Source of the DNA: a virus
Virus record (IMG/VR): IMGVR_UViG_3300032308_002775
Coordinates: 1 to 64,000 of that record
Length of the DNA stretch: 64,000 bases
Direction: 5' to 3' (one strand)
The position numbers were made by a program, and so were the translations under genes. Each line of letters starts with the position of its first letter. The first letter of the stretch is position 1. Below the pieces are notes generated by a model. The model did not search any database, was not told where the DNA came from, and worked only from the letters and a program-made list of their open reading frames with translations. Positions 47,917-56,851 of the stretch are shown here, piece by piece.

Positions 47917-49860
47917 ATGCAGCCACTTTCCAAGGCCGCGGAAACCAAGCTAATCGGCGCCATCGAGCGCGCCGCGGCTTATGTGAACGGCGGACTGGCG
48001 CCCAACGACGCCATCGTGAAGAGCGCCGCCGAGTCCGATATTCCGGCGGGGCATATCAACCTCATGGTCCACGCCTACAACACGGGCCGGACCACCAAGC
48101 AGCGCGAACAGGGCAGCGACACCCTGGAAAAGGCGGCCGACTTTCCGCTCGCTGACGCGCAGACTGTGCTCGACGCGCTTTATCCCAAGGCCGTGAAGAC
48201 CTCCGCTGAGATTTCACGCGCTCATGTGGTTTCTGCTGAATACGCTGTGAGCCCCGCCGGAATGCTGGCGCGCCGCAAGGCGACTCAGTCCAAGGAGGCG
48301 GCCGCAAAGATATCTTTGCCCGAGAAGACGTGGACCCCTCCGCCCCGTGACGAAGAGGCTGCTGCCCGCCGGGCTGCCTCGGAGAAGCGCGCCGCAGAGT
48401 TGGCCCAGCAGGAGCTGCGACGCCAGGCCACGGTTGCCTACACAAAGGCTGCTGCGGCGATGGAAGAGCTTCACGAGTATTTCCGTCATCCGGGCAATAT
48501 GAGTTTCCAGGACGCCGTGCGCGAGACCGAGCTGCGCTACGGCGAAGACGGCGTTAACGTGCTGAACAAGCTCGCCGCCGTCTATCCGCATTTGACGAAG
48601 CAGGCCGCCACCGGTGACGTGTTCATGGGCGAGTGCCAGCCCTGCAAGCTGGCCGAGACCGTGCTCAGCGCGATCGAGGCTTACAACGAGGCGCAGGCGC
48701 GGGTGCCTGTGGCGAAGCAGGCCTCGTCAAAAAAAGCTGAACCAGCGGTCGTCACCGGGAGCATTCTGTACGACCCGGTCGCCGAACCGCTGGAGTTGAA
48801 GAACGCCATGGCCGCGGGCGATCGCTACGGCCTGGTCGATCCGCCGCGTAAAGGACAAGAGGGCGCGCCGCGACTCGGTAATAAAGGTGTCGAGGTCGAC
48901 CCAGCGGCGCACGCGTCTTTTGTACAGCGCCGCCCGCCGCCGGGTGATCCGGCAGAATTTCGCCTGGTTATGCCGGACAGAAAGCGCGGCAACCCAATTT
49001 GGGTGCATCTGAACGAAATAATGGCTGAGGACGCATTCGACCGGATGAAGGCAGAGCAACTTGCGCACGAGGCTGCTAATCGCGCTGCGCGCCAGCAGCA
49101 ACAGGCGGGCGGAGGTTCTGGCAACGGCGGATCTGGTGGTGGTGGTCCCGGCGGCCCGGGTGGTGGCGGGAGCGGCTCGCTTGTTGACATGCTGAATGCT
49201 TGGGTGGCGGGTGGTGCCGGTGGCGGTGGCGCTGGAGGTGGCGGTGGCGCTGGAGGTGGCGGTGGCGCTGGAGGTGGAGGCGGCGCTGGAGGTGGAGGCG
49301 GGGCAGGCGGCAATCCACCGGCCGGGCCGATTCAACTTCTCACGCGAAACGTAGCCGCGCGAAATCAAAACAACCAGCGCAACAACCAGCGTAACGACGG
49401 CGGCCAACGGCGCGGCGGTAACAACAAGACGCCAGAAAAGCCTGGTTTGATGTCAGCGCCCGGTCGAATTGCTGGCGGCATGGTGCGCGGAATGCTCGCC
49501 AATCAGACGACGCCTGCGGATTTGCGGCGCGGCGCTTTTGAAAGCTTGACCGATCCGGAGCACGAGACTGAACTGCGCAACATTCGCGCGCAAAGCATTC
49601 TCCACGACCTGGTCATGAACGACCCGGTTATTTCCGGTTATGATCCGGCCGAGGTGGCCAACGCGTTTAACGAATTGGCCGACGTTGCCCCGAACTTTGT
49701 GAACTCGCCTGCTACAATGCAAGCTCTCCTGCGCAAGCGCCTCGAAGCCGGACAGATGGCCGACTTCGACGTGAAGCAGCTCATTGACATGGAAAAGTCG
49801 AGAGCTGAAACGGACAAGGCGCGCATCGAGGCGTTGCAGAAAGAACGCGAACTGATCTGA
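47917..49860 (+). CDS. Large virion protein with Gly-rich repeat tract
   Basis: 647 residues, family unknown. Helical N-terminal half (AAARRAASEKRAAELAQQEL), a CxxC pair in GECQPCKL, and a Gly-rich tract from about residue 390 to 465 (see the repeat entry). The C-terminal third is helical (LIDMEKSRAETDKARIEALQ). It probably has a head or internal role. No ribosome binding site is needed if coupled to the gene ending two bases upstream. Confidence 0.5.
   Translation: MQPLSKAAETKLIGAIERAAAYVNGGLAPNDAIVKSAAESDIPAGHINLMVHAYNTGRTTKQREQGSDTLEKAADFPLADAQTVLDALYPKAVKTSAEISRAHVVSAEYAVSPAGMLARRKATQSKEAAAKISLPEKTWTPPPRDEEAAARRAASEKRAAELAQQELRRQATVAYTKAAAAMEELHEYFRHPGNMSFQDAVRETELRYGEDGVNVLNKLAAVYPHLTKQAATGDVFMGECQPCKLAETVLSAIEAYNEAQARVPVAKQASSKKAEPAVVTGSILYDPVAEPLELKNAMAAGDRYGLVDPPRKGQEGAPRLGNKGVEVDPAAHASFVQRRPPPGDPAEFRLVMPDRKRGNPIWVHLNEIMAEDAFDRMKAEQLAHEAANRAARQQQQAGGGSGNGGSGGGGPGGPGGGGSGSLVDMLNAWVAGGAGGGGAGGGGGAGGGGGAGGGGGAGGGGGAGGNPPAGPIQLLTRNVAARNQNNQRNNQRNDGGQRRGGNNKTPEKPGLMSAPGRIAGGMVRGMLANQTTPADLRRGAFESLTDPEHETELRNIRAQSILHDLVMNDPVISGYDPAEVANAFNELADVAPNFVNSPATMQALLRKRLEAGQMADFDVKQLIDMEKSRAETDKARIEALQKERELI
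48304..48319. repeat. GATATC palindrome site 11 (GCAAAGATATCTTTGC)
   Basis: The longest perfect copy: 16 bases with full dyad symmetry, inside the large virion gene and read as AAKISL. Confidence 0.75.
49210..49312 (+). repeat. Tandem 18-base Gly/Ala codon repeat
   Basis: Five or so units of GGCGCTGGAGGTGGCGGT with third-base variants, giving AGGGGG repeats. Such tracts change length by slippage. Confidence 0.85.
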
Positions 49861-49871
49861 GAGGACACGGC

Positions 49872-50981
49872 ATGGACGCCGAAAAGCTAGACGACATTTC
49901 GCGTTCCCTTGCGCTTTGCGCCGTGACGGGTAACCGCTCGGAGCTTGTCAAGGTCGCTGCGGAATACACCAAGCAAGCGGCCGGGCCCATGGATTACCTG
50001 GCCAATCCCTATGTGCGCAATGCGCTGCTGGGTCTTGGTGCCGGTGGCCTGGTTGGAATGCTGCAGCCCAAGCGCAAGCTGCGTAACGCGCTGACGTATG
50101 GTCTCGTCGGCGGCCTGGGCGGCGTGGGTTTGACTCCGCTGCTCAATCAACTTGGCGCGGCTGAAGCAGCTGAACCAAAACCCGATCAAACGGCCGGGCG
50201 CGAAGTTAAAGATCTTGGCGCCGCGGCAGAGATGGTGGCAAACGCCGACCCCGAGGCGCGCCGCGCTGTCGGCGCTGGAATCGGCGCCCTTACCGGCGCC
50301 TCAGCAGGTTATCGCGGCACCGTCGGTTTGCTGAAAAACCGTAACGCGCTGCAAAACCTGCTGGACGTGGAGACGAACGCCGCCAATGCTCGCAACTGGC
50401 GAGGGGCGCCGCGGCCCGCGCAGGTCAGTAACGACACTCTCGCTGCGCGCCAGGCGTTGCTGCCCGTGCGAAATGCGCTACAGCCGGGTGCGCCCAGGCC
50501 GCAGCAGCAGGCGTTTGTTGATGAAGTCATCCGCACCGCGCCTGGAGCAAGCCCGTCGGCGTCCCCCGACACGCGGCGGCTTCAGGCATTGGCGACACTC
50601 GGCGACGCCAGCGAAGCGGTGCGCCCTGGCGGCGTTCCGTTTTTACGTCGCGAGTCTCTTCCCGCTTTTATCCGCAACAGGCTCCCTGGGACCGACGGCA
50701 CGCGCGCGCTGGCGGCGCTTTCCGAAGCGGCCCAGGCCGCTGAAACTAGCGGCGCAGCGGCTGCTGGCGCCCCGGTCCGCGCAACACCGTCGGCAAACCA
50801 GCTTCACAGAGCGCTTGCCGAAGCAAACCGGCTTGCGCCCACGACCTGGCGGCAGCGCGCCGCCGGTGGGTTGGGCGCAATGGGCTTGGGCTATCTCGGC
50901 AGCCTTCTTGGTGGCTCGCTTGGCGAAGGTCAGGCAAACTTTGCAAACAGAGCCTTCCAGCAGAAAGCGTTCGGGCAATAA
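49872..50981 (+). CDS. Gly/Ala-rich virion protein
   Basis: 369 residues. A hydrophobic small-residue segment (NALLGLGAGGLVGMLQPKRK then LTYGLVGGLGGVGLTPLL) near residues 50-90, an Arg/Pro/Ala-rich middle, and a helical end with LGAMGLGYLGSLLGGSLGEG. This pattern matches the 29108 and 35932 proteins. GAGGACACGGC precedes the ATG. Confidence 0.5.
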   Translation: MDAEKLDDISRSLALCAVTGNRSELVKVAAEYTKQAAGPMDYLANPYVRNALLGLGAGGLVGMLQPKRKLRNALTYGLVGGLGGVGLTPLLNQLGAAEAAEPKPDQTAGREVKDLGAAAEMVANADPEARRAVGAGIGALTGASAGYRGTVGLLKNRNALQNLLDVETNAANARNWRGAPRPAQVSNDTLAARQALLPVRNALQPGAPRPQQQAFVDEVIRTAPGASPSASPDTRRLQALATLGDASEAVRPGGVPFLRRESLPAFIRNRLPGTDGTRALAALSEAAQAAETSGAAAAGAPVRATPSANQLHRALAEANRLAPTTWRQRAAGGLGAMGLGYLGSLLGGSLGEGQANFANRAFQQKAFGQ

Positions 50982-50982
50982 C

Positions 50983-52440
50983 ATGAGCATGATCAAAGTT
51001 ATCCAGCCGAACTCGCAGGACTTCAGCGAGCCGGTGGCGTCGCTGATCAAAATCTCCAGCCACGGCTTGCTGGGCGCCGACCGCGACGCGTTTGTGAAGC
51101 GCGCTGGGCACGAGTTCGCCGAAAAGCTTGAGCAGGTCAAGTTTGCTGCGGACGAGATTCCCGTCCACCTGATCGCCATTGGCGCCACCGAGGACTACGG
51201 CCCGAACCGTAATGCCGACGGGTTCACGCGTGATTGCTGCCGCAAGTATCACCACACGTTTGAGAAGTACGCGAAGTTTTATCGCGACCACCTCAACAAG
51301 AACCCGGCCAAGAGTTACGGCGTTATCAAGGTCGCTGCCTACAACGAGCCGATGAAACGGATTGAGCTGGTCTGCGCGCTGAACGGCTCCAAAGAGGCGG
51401 CCGAGCGCAACGGCGGTCTACTCGCTGACAAGGAAATGGAGAAGCTGGCGCGGGGCGATGATATCGGCGTCTCGATGGCCTGCAAGATCCCATTCGACGT
51501 CTGCTCCGGCTGCGGCAACAAGGCGCGCACCCGGGCCGAGTACTGCGATTCCGTTGAAAACGGCGGCATGTGCAAGGCAGGCGGCCTGAGACACAACCTG
51601 GGGCGGGTCCTCGACGACGGGCACATCCTGCACGCCGACAACCCTAATCCCAGCTTCTTTGATATCTCGCACGTGTTTCGCCCCGCGGACCGAATTGCCT
51701 ACATTTCTGGGCAACTCAAGGCGGCCAGTGCTGGAGTTCTCTCTGGCGCCGCGCTGGCCGAGGAACTGGGCGTTACGGCGCCGAGCGGTTTTGATCGCGA
51801 GCCCGGCGCATCGCTTCGTTTGGCAACGCAGCTCGACGCGCTCGACAAGCTCGCCGCCGCGGAGGCCGCTGCGGCAAGCAACCTCGCTGGTTGGGGCCAG
51901 GTTGCGTTGGCTGCCAACTCCGCGGTTCAGCCGCGCGTCGACTTTGTCCCCTGCGAGCACGTCAAGCTGGCCGAGGCTCTCCGGGCGCTGGCCGACGCGG
52001 GCGTAATCCTTCCGGTCCGCGAGTTCCTGGCGCTCACCGTAAAGTCGGCGGGCGACGAATTAGTTCATGCTGTTACTAGCGCGCTGGACGGCGTCTTCAC
52101 TAAACTAGCGAGTGACCCCGATGTTGTCGTGGCGCTCGAAACTAACGCGTATTTCCCGGCTGCTGTTGCTTCTGGCAAGGTTCGCGCGTGGGCGGAGAAA
52201 GTCGCGTTAACGCACAGTATTCTTCCGCAAGCGGTGGAGAAGCGCGCCTATCAGGCCGCGCTACGAAACGCGCAGGTGGGTGAGTTAGTTAGGGAGAAGG
52301 GCGCCAGTTCGACCTCGGCGGTGGGCCTTGCGCGGCAGTACGCTTTCTATAAGATTGCTGCCTACGCGTCCCTTAGCGAGAAATATGGAAACTGCTGGTT
52401 GACAGCAAACCATTGTGTTCTGCAAAATTATGTCACGTGA
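50983..52440 (+). CDS. Probable prohead protease with zinc cluster
   Basis: 485 residues. The layout fits an HK97-type (U35/S78) prohead protease: NRNADGFTRD, then a His in KYHHTFEKYAKFYRDH, and a Ser in GVSMACKIP where HK97-like enzymes have LSIGF. The Ser is followed at once by CSGCGNKARTRAEYC, a Cys cluster that looks metal-binding and is unusual for this family. The last 250 residues are an Ala-rich helical extension (AAAEAAAASNLAGWGQVALA). It directly precedes the scaffold, as proteases usually do. Function is inferred from order and weak motifs. Confidence 0.5.
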   Translation: MSMIKVIQPNSQDFSEPVASLIKISSHGLLGADRDAFVKRAGHEFAEKLEQVKFAADEIPVHLIAIGATEDYGPNRNADGFTRDCCRKYHHTFEKYAKFYRDHLNKNPAKSYGVIKVAAYNEPMKRIELVCALNGSKEAAERNGGLLADKEMEKLARGDDIGVSMACKIPFDVCSGCGNKARTRAEYCDSVENGGMCKAGGLRHNLGRVLDDGHILHADNPNPSFFDISHVFRPADRIAYISGQLKAASAGVLSGAALAEELGVTAPSGFDREPGASLRLATQLDALDKLAAAEAAAASNLAGWGQVALAANSAVQPRVDFVPCEHVKLAEALRALADAGVILPVREFLALTVKSAGDELVHAVTSALDGVFTKLASDPDVVVALETNAYFPAAVASGKVRAWAEKVALTHSILPQAVEKRAYQAALRNAQVGELVREKGASSTSAVGLARQYAFYKIAAYASLSEKYGNCWLTANHCVLQNYVT

Positions 52441-52485
52441 ACGGAATCCGCGCGCTAAAGCGTGTGGGGCCTAAAGGAGAGAATC

Positions 52486-53796
52486 ATGGCACGGATGCAA
52501 CGATCGCTTTTCGCGCAGCTTAACGCACTGGCTGAAGAGATTTCACAGAACTCTGTGAAGTCCGCCGCTGAGAAGAAGGCGGAAGGCGGCCCCACCCCCG
52601 CGGACCCGGGCGGATACATGGGTGCTTCTTCGCACCCCAGCGCTCACGTCGACAACGACGTGCAGAAAGCCGACACCGGCGCCCGCGCGGCCGAGTACGA
52701 AGCCGACATCAAGAAGCAGCAAGGCGCGCTCGCGGTGGACAACACCCCCGAGCTTCCCTACGAGGGTCGCCAGGACGAGGTGCAGCAGAACATTGGCACC
52801 AACGTCGCGGCCACCGGAGAAGACCCGGCTGCCGAGCACGACTACAAGGGCACGAAGGACGATCCGGGCACCGCGCATCCGGCCAAGACCAACGACGGCG
52901 AGAAGTACAGCTCGGTGACGTTCAAGGAAGCGCGCGACCGCGCGGCCGCCCTGGGCAACGACATTCTTGCCGCGCTGGTTAACGCCAGCACCGAGAAGGC
53001 GGCCGAGATGCCCGCCTTTCTCAAGGACAAGAAAGAAGAGTCCAAGAGCGAGTCCAAGAGCGAGTCCAAGGGCGAGCTGAAGGGCGACCAGCACAAGCTG
53101 GACGTCGATAACGACGGCAAGATCGAGGGCTCGGACCTCAAGGCGCTCCGCGAAGGCAAGGAAGCCGCTTTCAAGGCAGGTTACGACCTGGCCAAGGAGC
53201 TGGGGCTTTCGAAGGAAGCGGCTGAAGCTTCCGTGCGCGAGATCTGCGCCAACACGCTCCGCGAGGCCGACGAAATGGCCGACCTGTTCATCGGTTTTGT
53301 CAGCCAGAAGGCTGCCGCGGCCGACCCGAGCGAAGAGGCCGCTGAGGGCGAGGATCACTCGGCTCCCGGCGACGACGAGTCGGGCGCGAGTCCGATGGGC
53401 GAAGCGGGCGGTGCTCCGGCGGGTCTCGAGGGCATGATGGGCGGCGAGGCCCCGATGCCCGAAGGCGATCCGATGGCCGGTGGCGCTGGCGCTCCGTCTG
53501 AGGACGAAGCGGTCCAGGAGTTGGCCATGGCGCTGGAAGAGCTGGGCATCCCGCCCGAGGCTCTGCTCCAGGCTGTCCAGGGCGGCGCTGGCGCTGCTCC
53601 GATGGGCGCTGGCCCTGAAATGGCACCCGAGATGGCTCCCAAGATGGCTGCTGCGAATGACCTGAAGTCGATCGGCACCGCCGTGCTCAACTTCAAGCGG
53701 AGCGGCAAGTTCCAGGTCAAGGAAGCCCGCACCAAGCGGTCGCGTCAGCTGCGCGACATCATGAAGCAGCACGTCCTGGAACTCGTCAACCGGTAA
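52486..53796 (+). CDS. Capsid scaffold protein with EF-hand-like loop
   Basis: 436 residues, acidic and helical with Ala/Gly/Met-rich low-complexity parts. AAAGGAG is nine bases before the ATG. DVDNDGKIEGSD (residues 206-217) is a canonical calcium-binding loop with acidic or polar ligands at positions 1, 3, 5 and 12 and Gly at 6. Position between the protease and the decoration/major capsid genes, high charge and low complexity all fit a scaffold. Calcium could control assembly or scaffold release; this is inference. Confidence 0.6.
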   Translation: MARMQRSLFAQLNALAEEISQNSVKSAAEKKAEGGPTPADPGGYMGASSHPSAHVDNDVQKADTGARAAEYEADIKKQQGALAVDNTPELPYEGRQDEVQQNIGTNVAATGEDPAAEHDYKGTKDDPGTAHPAKTNDGEKYSSVTFKEARDRAAALGNDILAALVNASTEKAAEMPAFLKDKKEESKSESKSESKGELKGDQHKLDVDNDGKIEGSDLKALREGKEAAFKAGYDLAKELGLSKEAAEASVREICANTLREADEMADLFIGFVSQKAAAADPSEEAAEGEDHSAPGDDESGASPMGEAGGAPAGLEGMMGGEAPMPEGDPMAGGAGAPSEDEAVQELAMALEELGIPPEALLQAVQGGAGAAPMGAGPEMAPEMAPKMAAANDLKSIGTAVLNFKRSGKFQVKEARTKRSRQLRDIMKQHVLELVNR

Positions 53797-53817
53797 ATCA
53801 CACGGAGGTTTGAAATC

Positions 53818-54246
53818 ATGTCCAACTGCACCAACCCGCTTGTCCAAAACATCGTCGACTACATCGGTTACTCCGATGCGGCGATGACCAAGGCCGCGGC
53901 GGTTCTCAAGGAGCGCGAGGAGCAGGTCGAAAAGCTTGCCAACCTCATCCCCGAGGCCGTCAAGGTCTGTCTCGAGAACGAGCGGATCGAGCCGCACCAG
54001 AAAGAGGCGCTTGCAAAGGCCCTCGAGAATCCGGTGCGCGCCGTGGAACTCGTGATCAAGCTCGCGGCGCATAAGAACGCTGCCGAGATGGCACGCCTGG
54101 GCACCCCGGTGGCTTCGACGAAGGCCGCCGGTTATGACCCGTCGAACAGCCTGACGAGCGGGTATGTGGGCGCTCGTGATGGCAAGCTCAAGGCCTCGGA
54201 TATCAAACTGTTCCAGGGTCTTGGTCTGAACCCGCCCACTGCCTGA
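53818..54246 (+). CDS. Small head protein
   Basis: 142 residues, helical (DAAMTKAAAVLKEREEQVEK), ending in a Gly/Ser tail (NSLTSGYVGARDGKLKASDI). CGGAGG lies 12 bases before the ATG. Its position between scaffold and decoration protein suggests a head assembly role. Confidence 0.55.
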   Translation: MSNCTNPLVQNIVDYIGYSDAAMTKAAAVLKEREEQVEKLANLIPEAVKVCLENERIEPHQKEALAKALENPVRAVELVIKLAAHKNAAEMARLGTPVASTKAAGYDPSNSLTSGYVGARDGKLKASDIKLFQGLGLNPPTA

Positions 54247-54294
54247 TTTCACATGGATCTGTGATTACCACGAAAAAGACATGGAGGTCTTAAC

Positions 54295-54840
54295 ATGGCA
54301 ACTGCTCCCAATCTGATCACTGAGAAGGGGCTCGACGTCAAAAAGGGCTGGTTCCAAATGGCCGCCCTCGACTACGACGCCAAGCTCGCTTCGGCTGTCT
54401 CCTTCGACGTTCCGCGCGGTCGCGTGGTCCACGTCGACTCGGACGGCAACTTCCGCCCTGGTGCGCACAACACCGGCGTTGCGATCTTCCTGCTCAACGG
54501 CTCGGCCGAGGCGGACGTCAGCAACCCCGGCACCACGGCTTCTGGCAACTTCATGCACCGGGCCATCGCCCCGACCGGCAAGATGTCCGGCCTCGTGGCG
54601 ACGGGTGGTTACGAGATTGCGTCGACTGAGTTCGACTCGTCCCGCACCTACACCCCGGGCGATCTGCTCACCGCGACGGCTTCGGATTCGAACGCCACGA
54701 CCGGTGGTCGGATCACGAACCAGTCGGTCACGCAGTTTGTGACGCCGGTGGTCGGCGTTGTGTCGTCCGGTAAGGCCAAGAACCACAACGGGGTCTACGC
54801 GCTGTCCTTCTGGTCGGCGTGGCTCCCGGGCGAAGCCTGA
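54295..54840 (+). CDS. Head decoration protein
   Basis: 181 residues, beta-rich: SAVSFDVPRGRVVHVDSDGN, GVAIFLLNGSAEADVSNPGT, TTGGRITNQSVTQFVTPVVG. This resembles the small beta-barrel decoration proteins next to major capsid genes (gpD/SHP-like). TGGAGG is nine bases before the ATG. Fits a capsid-surface stabiliser. Confidence 0.6.
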   Translation: MATAPNLITEKGLDVKKGWFQMAALDYDAKLASAVSFDVPRGRVVHVDSDGNFRPGAHNTGVAIFLLNGSAEADVSNPGTTASGNFMHRAIAPTGKMSGLVATGGYEIASTEFDSSRTYTPGDLLTATASDSNATTGGRITNQSVTQFVTPVVGVVSSGKAKNHNGVYALSFWSAWLPGEA

Positions 54841-54880
54841 ATCCATCCTTAGTCACACCCGGAACATGGAGGTTCCTTAA

Positions 54881-55807
54881 ATGCCTACTCAGCAAGAAAT
54901 CCAGCTGCTCAACGAGACCCTCTTCGAGCAGCTCGACACCCCCGGCATGCAGAAGCAGGCCGTTGACGCTGTTAACGACTTCACGCGCACCAAGATGCGT
55001 GAAGACGGGTTCTATCGGCGGATTATGCCGCCGCTCACCATCACCAATGACGAGCTCGACCGCCAGGTCGATACCGACAAGCCGGTGAAGGTGGTCGACA
55101 AGGAACCCGATTCCCCCGCGGCTGTGTCGCTTCCGTTCGCGACGCTCCCGATCAACTTCTACATCCGTGGCCCGCGCTACCGCGTCATGTTTGACCGGAT
55201 CGTGTCGCCCCGCGCTGTGAAGGACGTCGACGAGCTGCGCACCTACGTGATCGACATCCGGCAGGTTCTTTCCGACAACATGATCAAGGACATGTTGGCG
55301 GAAGAGGACTCGAAGTTCATCGCGGCCCTCGACGCCGTCCTCCCGACCCCGGGTGTGGCGAACGTCGCTTCGGGTGCGGTGCAGTACGAGGAAATCCACG
55401 GCGGCATCACGCGTGAGACGATTGTCGACGCGCTGAAGGTCATGCCGCGGACGCCCTCGCACTTCGAGGTCGAGACCTGCCTGGTGAACAACATCACCAT
55501 CAAGGAGCTGCTGAAGTTTGGCCGCGACGAGATGGGTGGTGACTTCTCGCAGGACATCATCAAGAACGGTTGGGCGGAGACCAACTTCCTCAACTGCCGC
55601 TGGATCGTCACGATCAAGCGCGACCTTGTTGACGACGACACGATGTACATGTTCGCGTCGCCCAAGTTCATTGGCAAGAATTACGAGCTCGAGCCGACCA
55701 CGATGTACATCCGTCGTGAGGCTTACATGCTCGAGTACTTCGCCTACAACACGCAGGGCGGCTCGTTCGGTCACACGAACGGCCTGGCCCGCGTGGACTT
55801 CAAGTGA
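54881..55807 (+). CDS. Major capsid protein
   Basis: 308 residues. It follows protease, scaffold and decoration genes. Mixed alpha/beta sequence with LFEQLDTPGMQKQAVDAVND, the long helix IRQVLSDNMIKDMLAEEDSK and strands such as CRWIVTIKRDLVDDDTMYMF fits an HK97-fold shell protein; the C-terminus (GSFGHTNGLARVDFK) is also typical. TGGAGG is eight bases before the ATG. I cannot confirm the fold without a structure search. A strong hairpin follows. Confidence 0.75.
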   Translation: MPTQQEIQLLNETLFEQLDTPGMQKQAVDAVNDFTRTKMREDGFYRRIMPPLTITNDELDRQVDTDKPVKVVDKEPDSPAAVSLPFATLPINFYIRGPRYRVMFDRIVSPRAVKDVDELRTYVIDIRQVLSDNMIKDMLAEEDSKFIAALDAVLPTPGVANVASGAVQYEEIHGGITRETIVDALKVMPRTPSHFEVETCLVNNITIKELLKFGRDEMGGDFSQDIIKNGWAETNFLNCRWIVTIKRDLVDDDTMYMFASPKFIGKNYELEPTTMYIRREAYMLEYFAYNTQGGSFGHTNGLARVDFK

Positions 55808-55825
55808 TGCCGTGAGACTCGGAAC

Positions 55826-55860
55826 GGGAGGGCGGGCGCCTCGTAAACGCCCGCCCTCCC
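55826..55860 (+). terminator. Strong hairpin after the major capsid gene
   Basis: GGGAGGGCGGGCG (55826-55838) pairs perfectly with CGCCCGCCCTCCC (55848-55860) around a 9-base loop. There is no T run after it. It probably attenuates transcription or protects the 3' end of the capsid message. Confidence 0.7.
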
Positions 55861-55884
55861 CGACCACCCCCAAGGAGAGCACAG

Positions 55885-56280
55885 ATGGATAACGTTAAGG
55901 TTGCGGCTGAGCAGGCTTACAGCACGATCGTGTCGGAACTTGCCGCGCCGTATTTTTTCGAGAAGCTCGCCGCGCACGGCCTGTCGCCGCGTTCGGAGAA
56001 GGAGGCTGCGGACATGTGGACCGCCGCCACCAAGCTTCATGTGCTCTTCACGGCTGAGCGGGAAAAGGCGGCCGCGGCGAGCGCGACGAATCTGGACGCC
56101 GTGAACGAGCGGCTGGACCAGATGCTCGACGCTGCGGGTCTCGGCTCCTCGAACACTGTCGCTGAAAAGTCGGCTGCGTTCTATGGGGCTGCGGACGTTG
56201 CGGCCGAGCAGCCCGAGATTGCAAAGGCGGTTCTGACGCTGCAAGCCGCCGCCTTCGCGGCCTCGCAGCACGCCGAGTGA
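55885..56280 (+). CDS. Small Ala-rich virion protein
   Basis: 131 residues, helical and Ala-rich (AEREKAAAASATNLDAVNER). AAGGAG is eight bases before the ATG. No motif; probably a head-completion component by position. Confidence 0.5.
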   Translation: MDNVKVAAEQAYSTIVSELAAPYFFEKLAAHGLSPRSEKEAADMWTAATKLHVLFTAEREKAAAASATNLDAVNERLDQMLDAAGLGSSNTVAEKSAAFYGAADVAAEQPEIAKAVLTLQAAAFAASQHAE

Positions 56281-56298
56281 AGAGAAACGGAGTAAATC

Positions 56299-56664
56299 AT
56301 GCCCTACGCCCCCATTGCTACTGGTTTGTATACGACGGTTGAGAACACCTCCGGCTCTACCAAGGTGTTCGGCTTCCTCGGCACGCACGGCAAGCGACTT
56401 GACGCCAACGAGACCTACACGGTCCCCGGCGATCTGGTCAGCAAGCTCGGCGCGCTGCGAAGCCAGCGGAAGTTCAAGGCGCTCGAGACCGCGCTGACCG
56501 AGGGCAATCTCAAGATTGTCAGCTCGCCAGCCGTCTACCTCTACGACGCCGACAACGAAGAGACCCGCGAGCTGTCGCTTGCGGCCGGTGTGCTCGGTAC
56601 GGTCGACCCCCAGTGGGATCCGGCTGGTACTGGCACCTCGGATTTCGTTGACAACGACGGTTGA
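56299..56664 (+). CDS. Small virion protein
   Basis: 121 residues, beta-rich then helical (STKVFGFLGTHGKRLDANET). ACGGAG precedes the ATG. A head-tail joining or minor capsid role is likely from gene order only. Confidence 0.5.
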   Translation: MPYAPIATGLYTTVENTSGSTKVFGFLGTHGKRLDANETYTVPGDLVSKLGALRSQRKFKALETALTEGNLKIVSSPAVYLYDADNEETRELSLAAGVLGTVDPQWDPAGTGTSDFVDNDG

Positions 56665-56690
56665 TCGCGCTCAATCGACGAGCTGTTCAA

Positions 56691-56726
56691 GAGGAAGGCT
56701 GGCTGCATACGCGGCCAGCCTTCTTC
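56691..56726 (+). terminator. Hairpin between small head genes
   Basis: GAGGAAGGCTGGC (56691-56703) pairs with GCCAGCCTTCTTC (56714-56726), 13 pairs including one G-T wobble, 10-base loop. No T run, so probably attenuation or RNA stability. Confidence 0.6.
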
Positions 56727-56743
56727 GCTATCGGGAGCGCGCC

Positions 56744-56848
56744 ATGCGCAACTTCTTTGTGCTGATAACCGCCGCGACCCTGGTCTTCTGGCCTGAGATT
56801 GCTGTCGGTGCGGCGGTCGCCTTGATTATTCGTTCATTCATGGAGTGA
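56744..56848 (+). CDS. 34-residue membrane peptide
   Basis: A single hydrophobic helix (FFVLITAATLVFWPEIAVGA, with AVALII) after MRN. GGGAG is seven bases before the ATG. It ends three bases before the connector gene. Very short, so moderate confidence. Confidence 0.4.
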   Translation: MRNFFVLITAATLVFWPEIAVGAAVALIIRSFME

Positions 56849-56851
56849 ATC

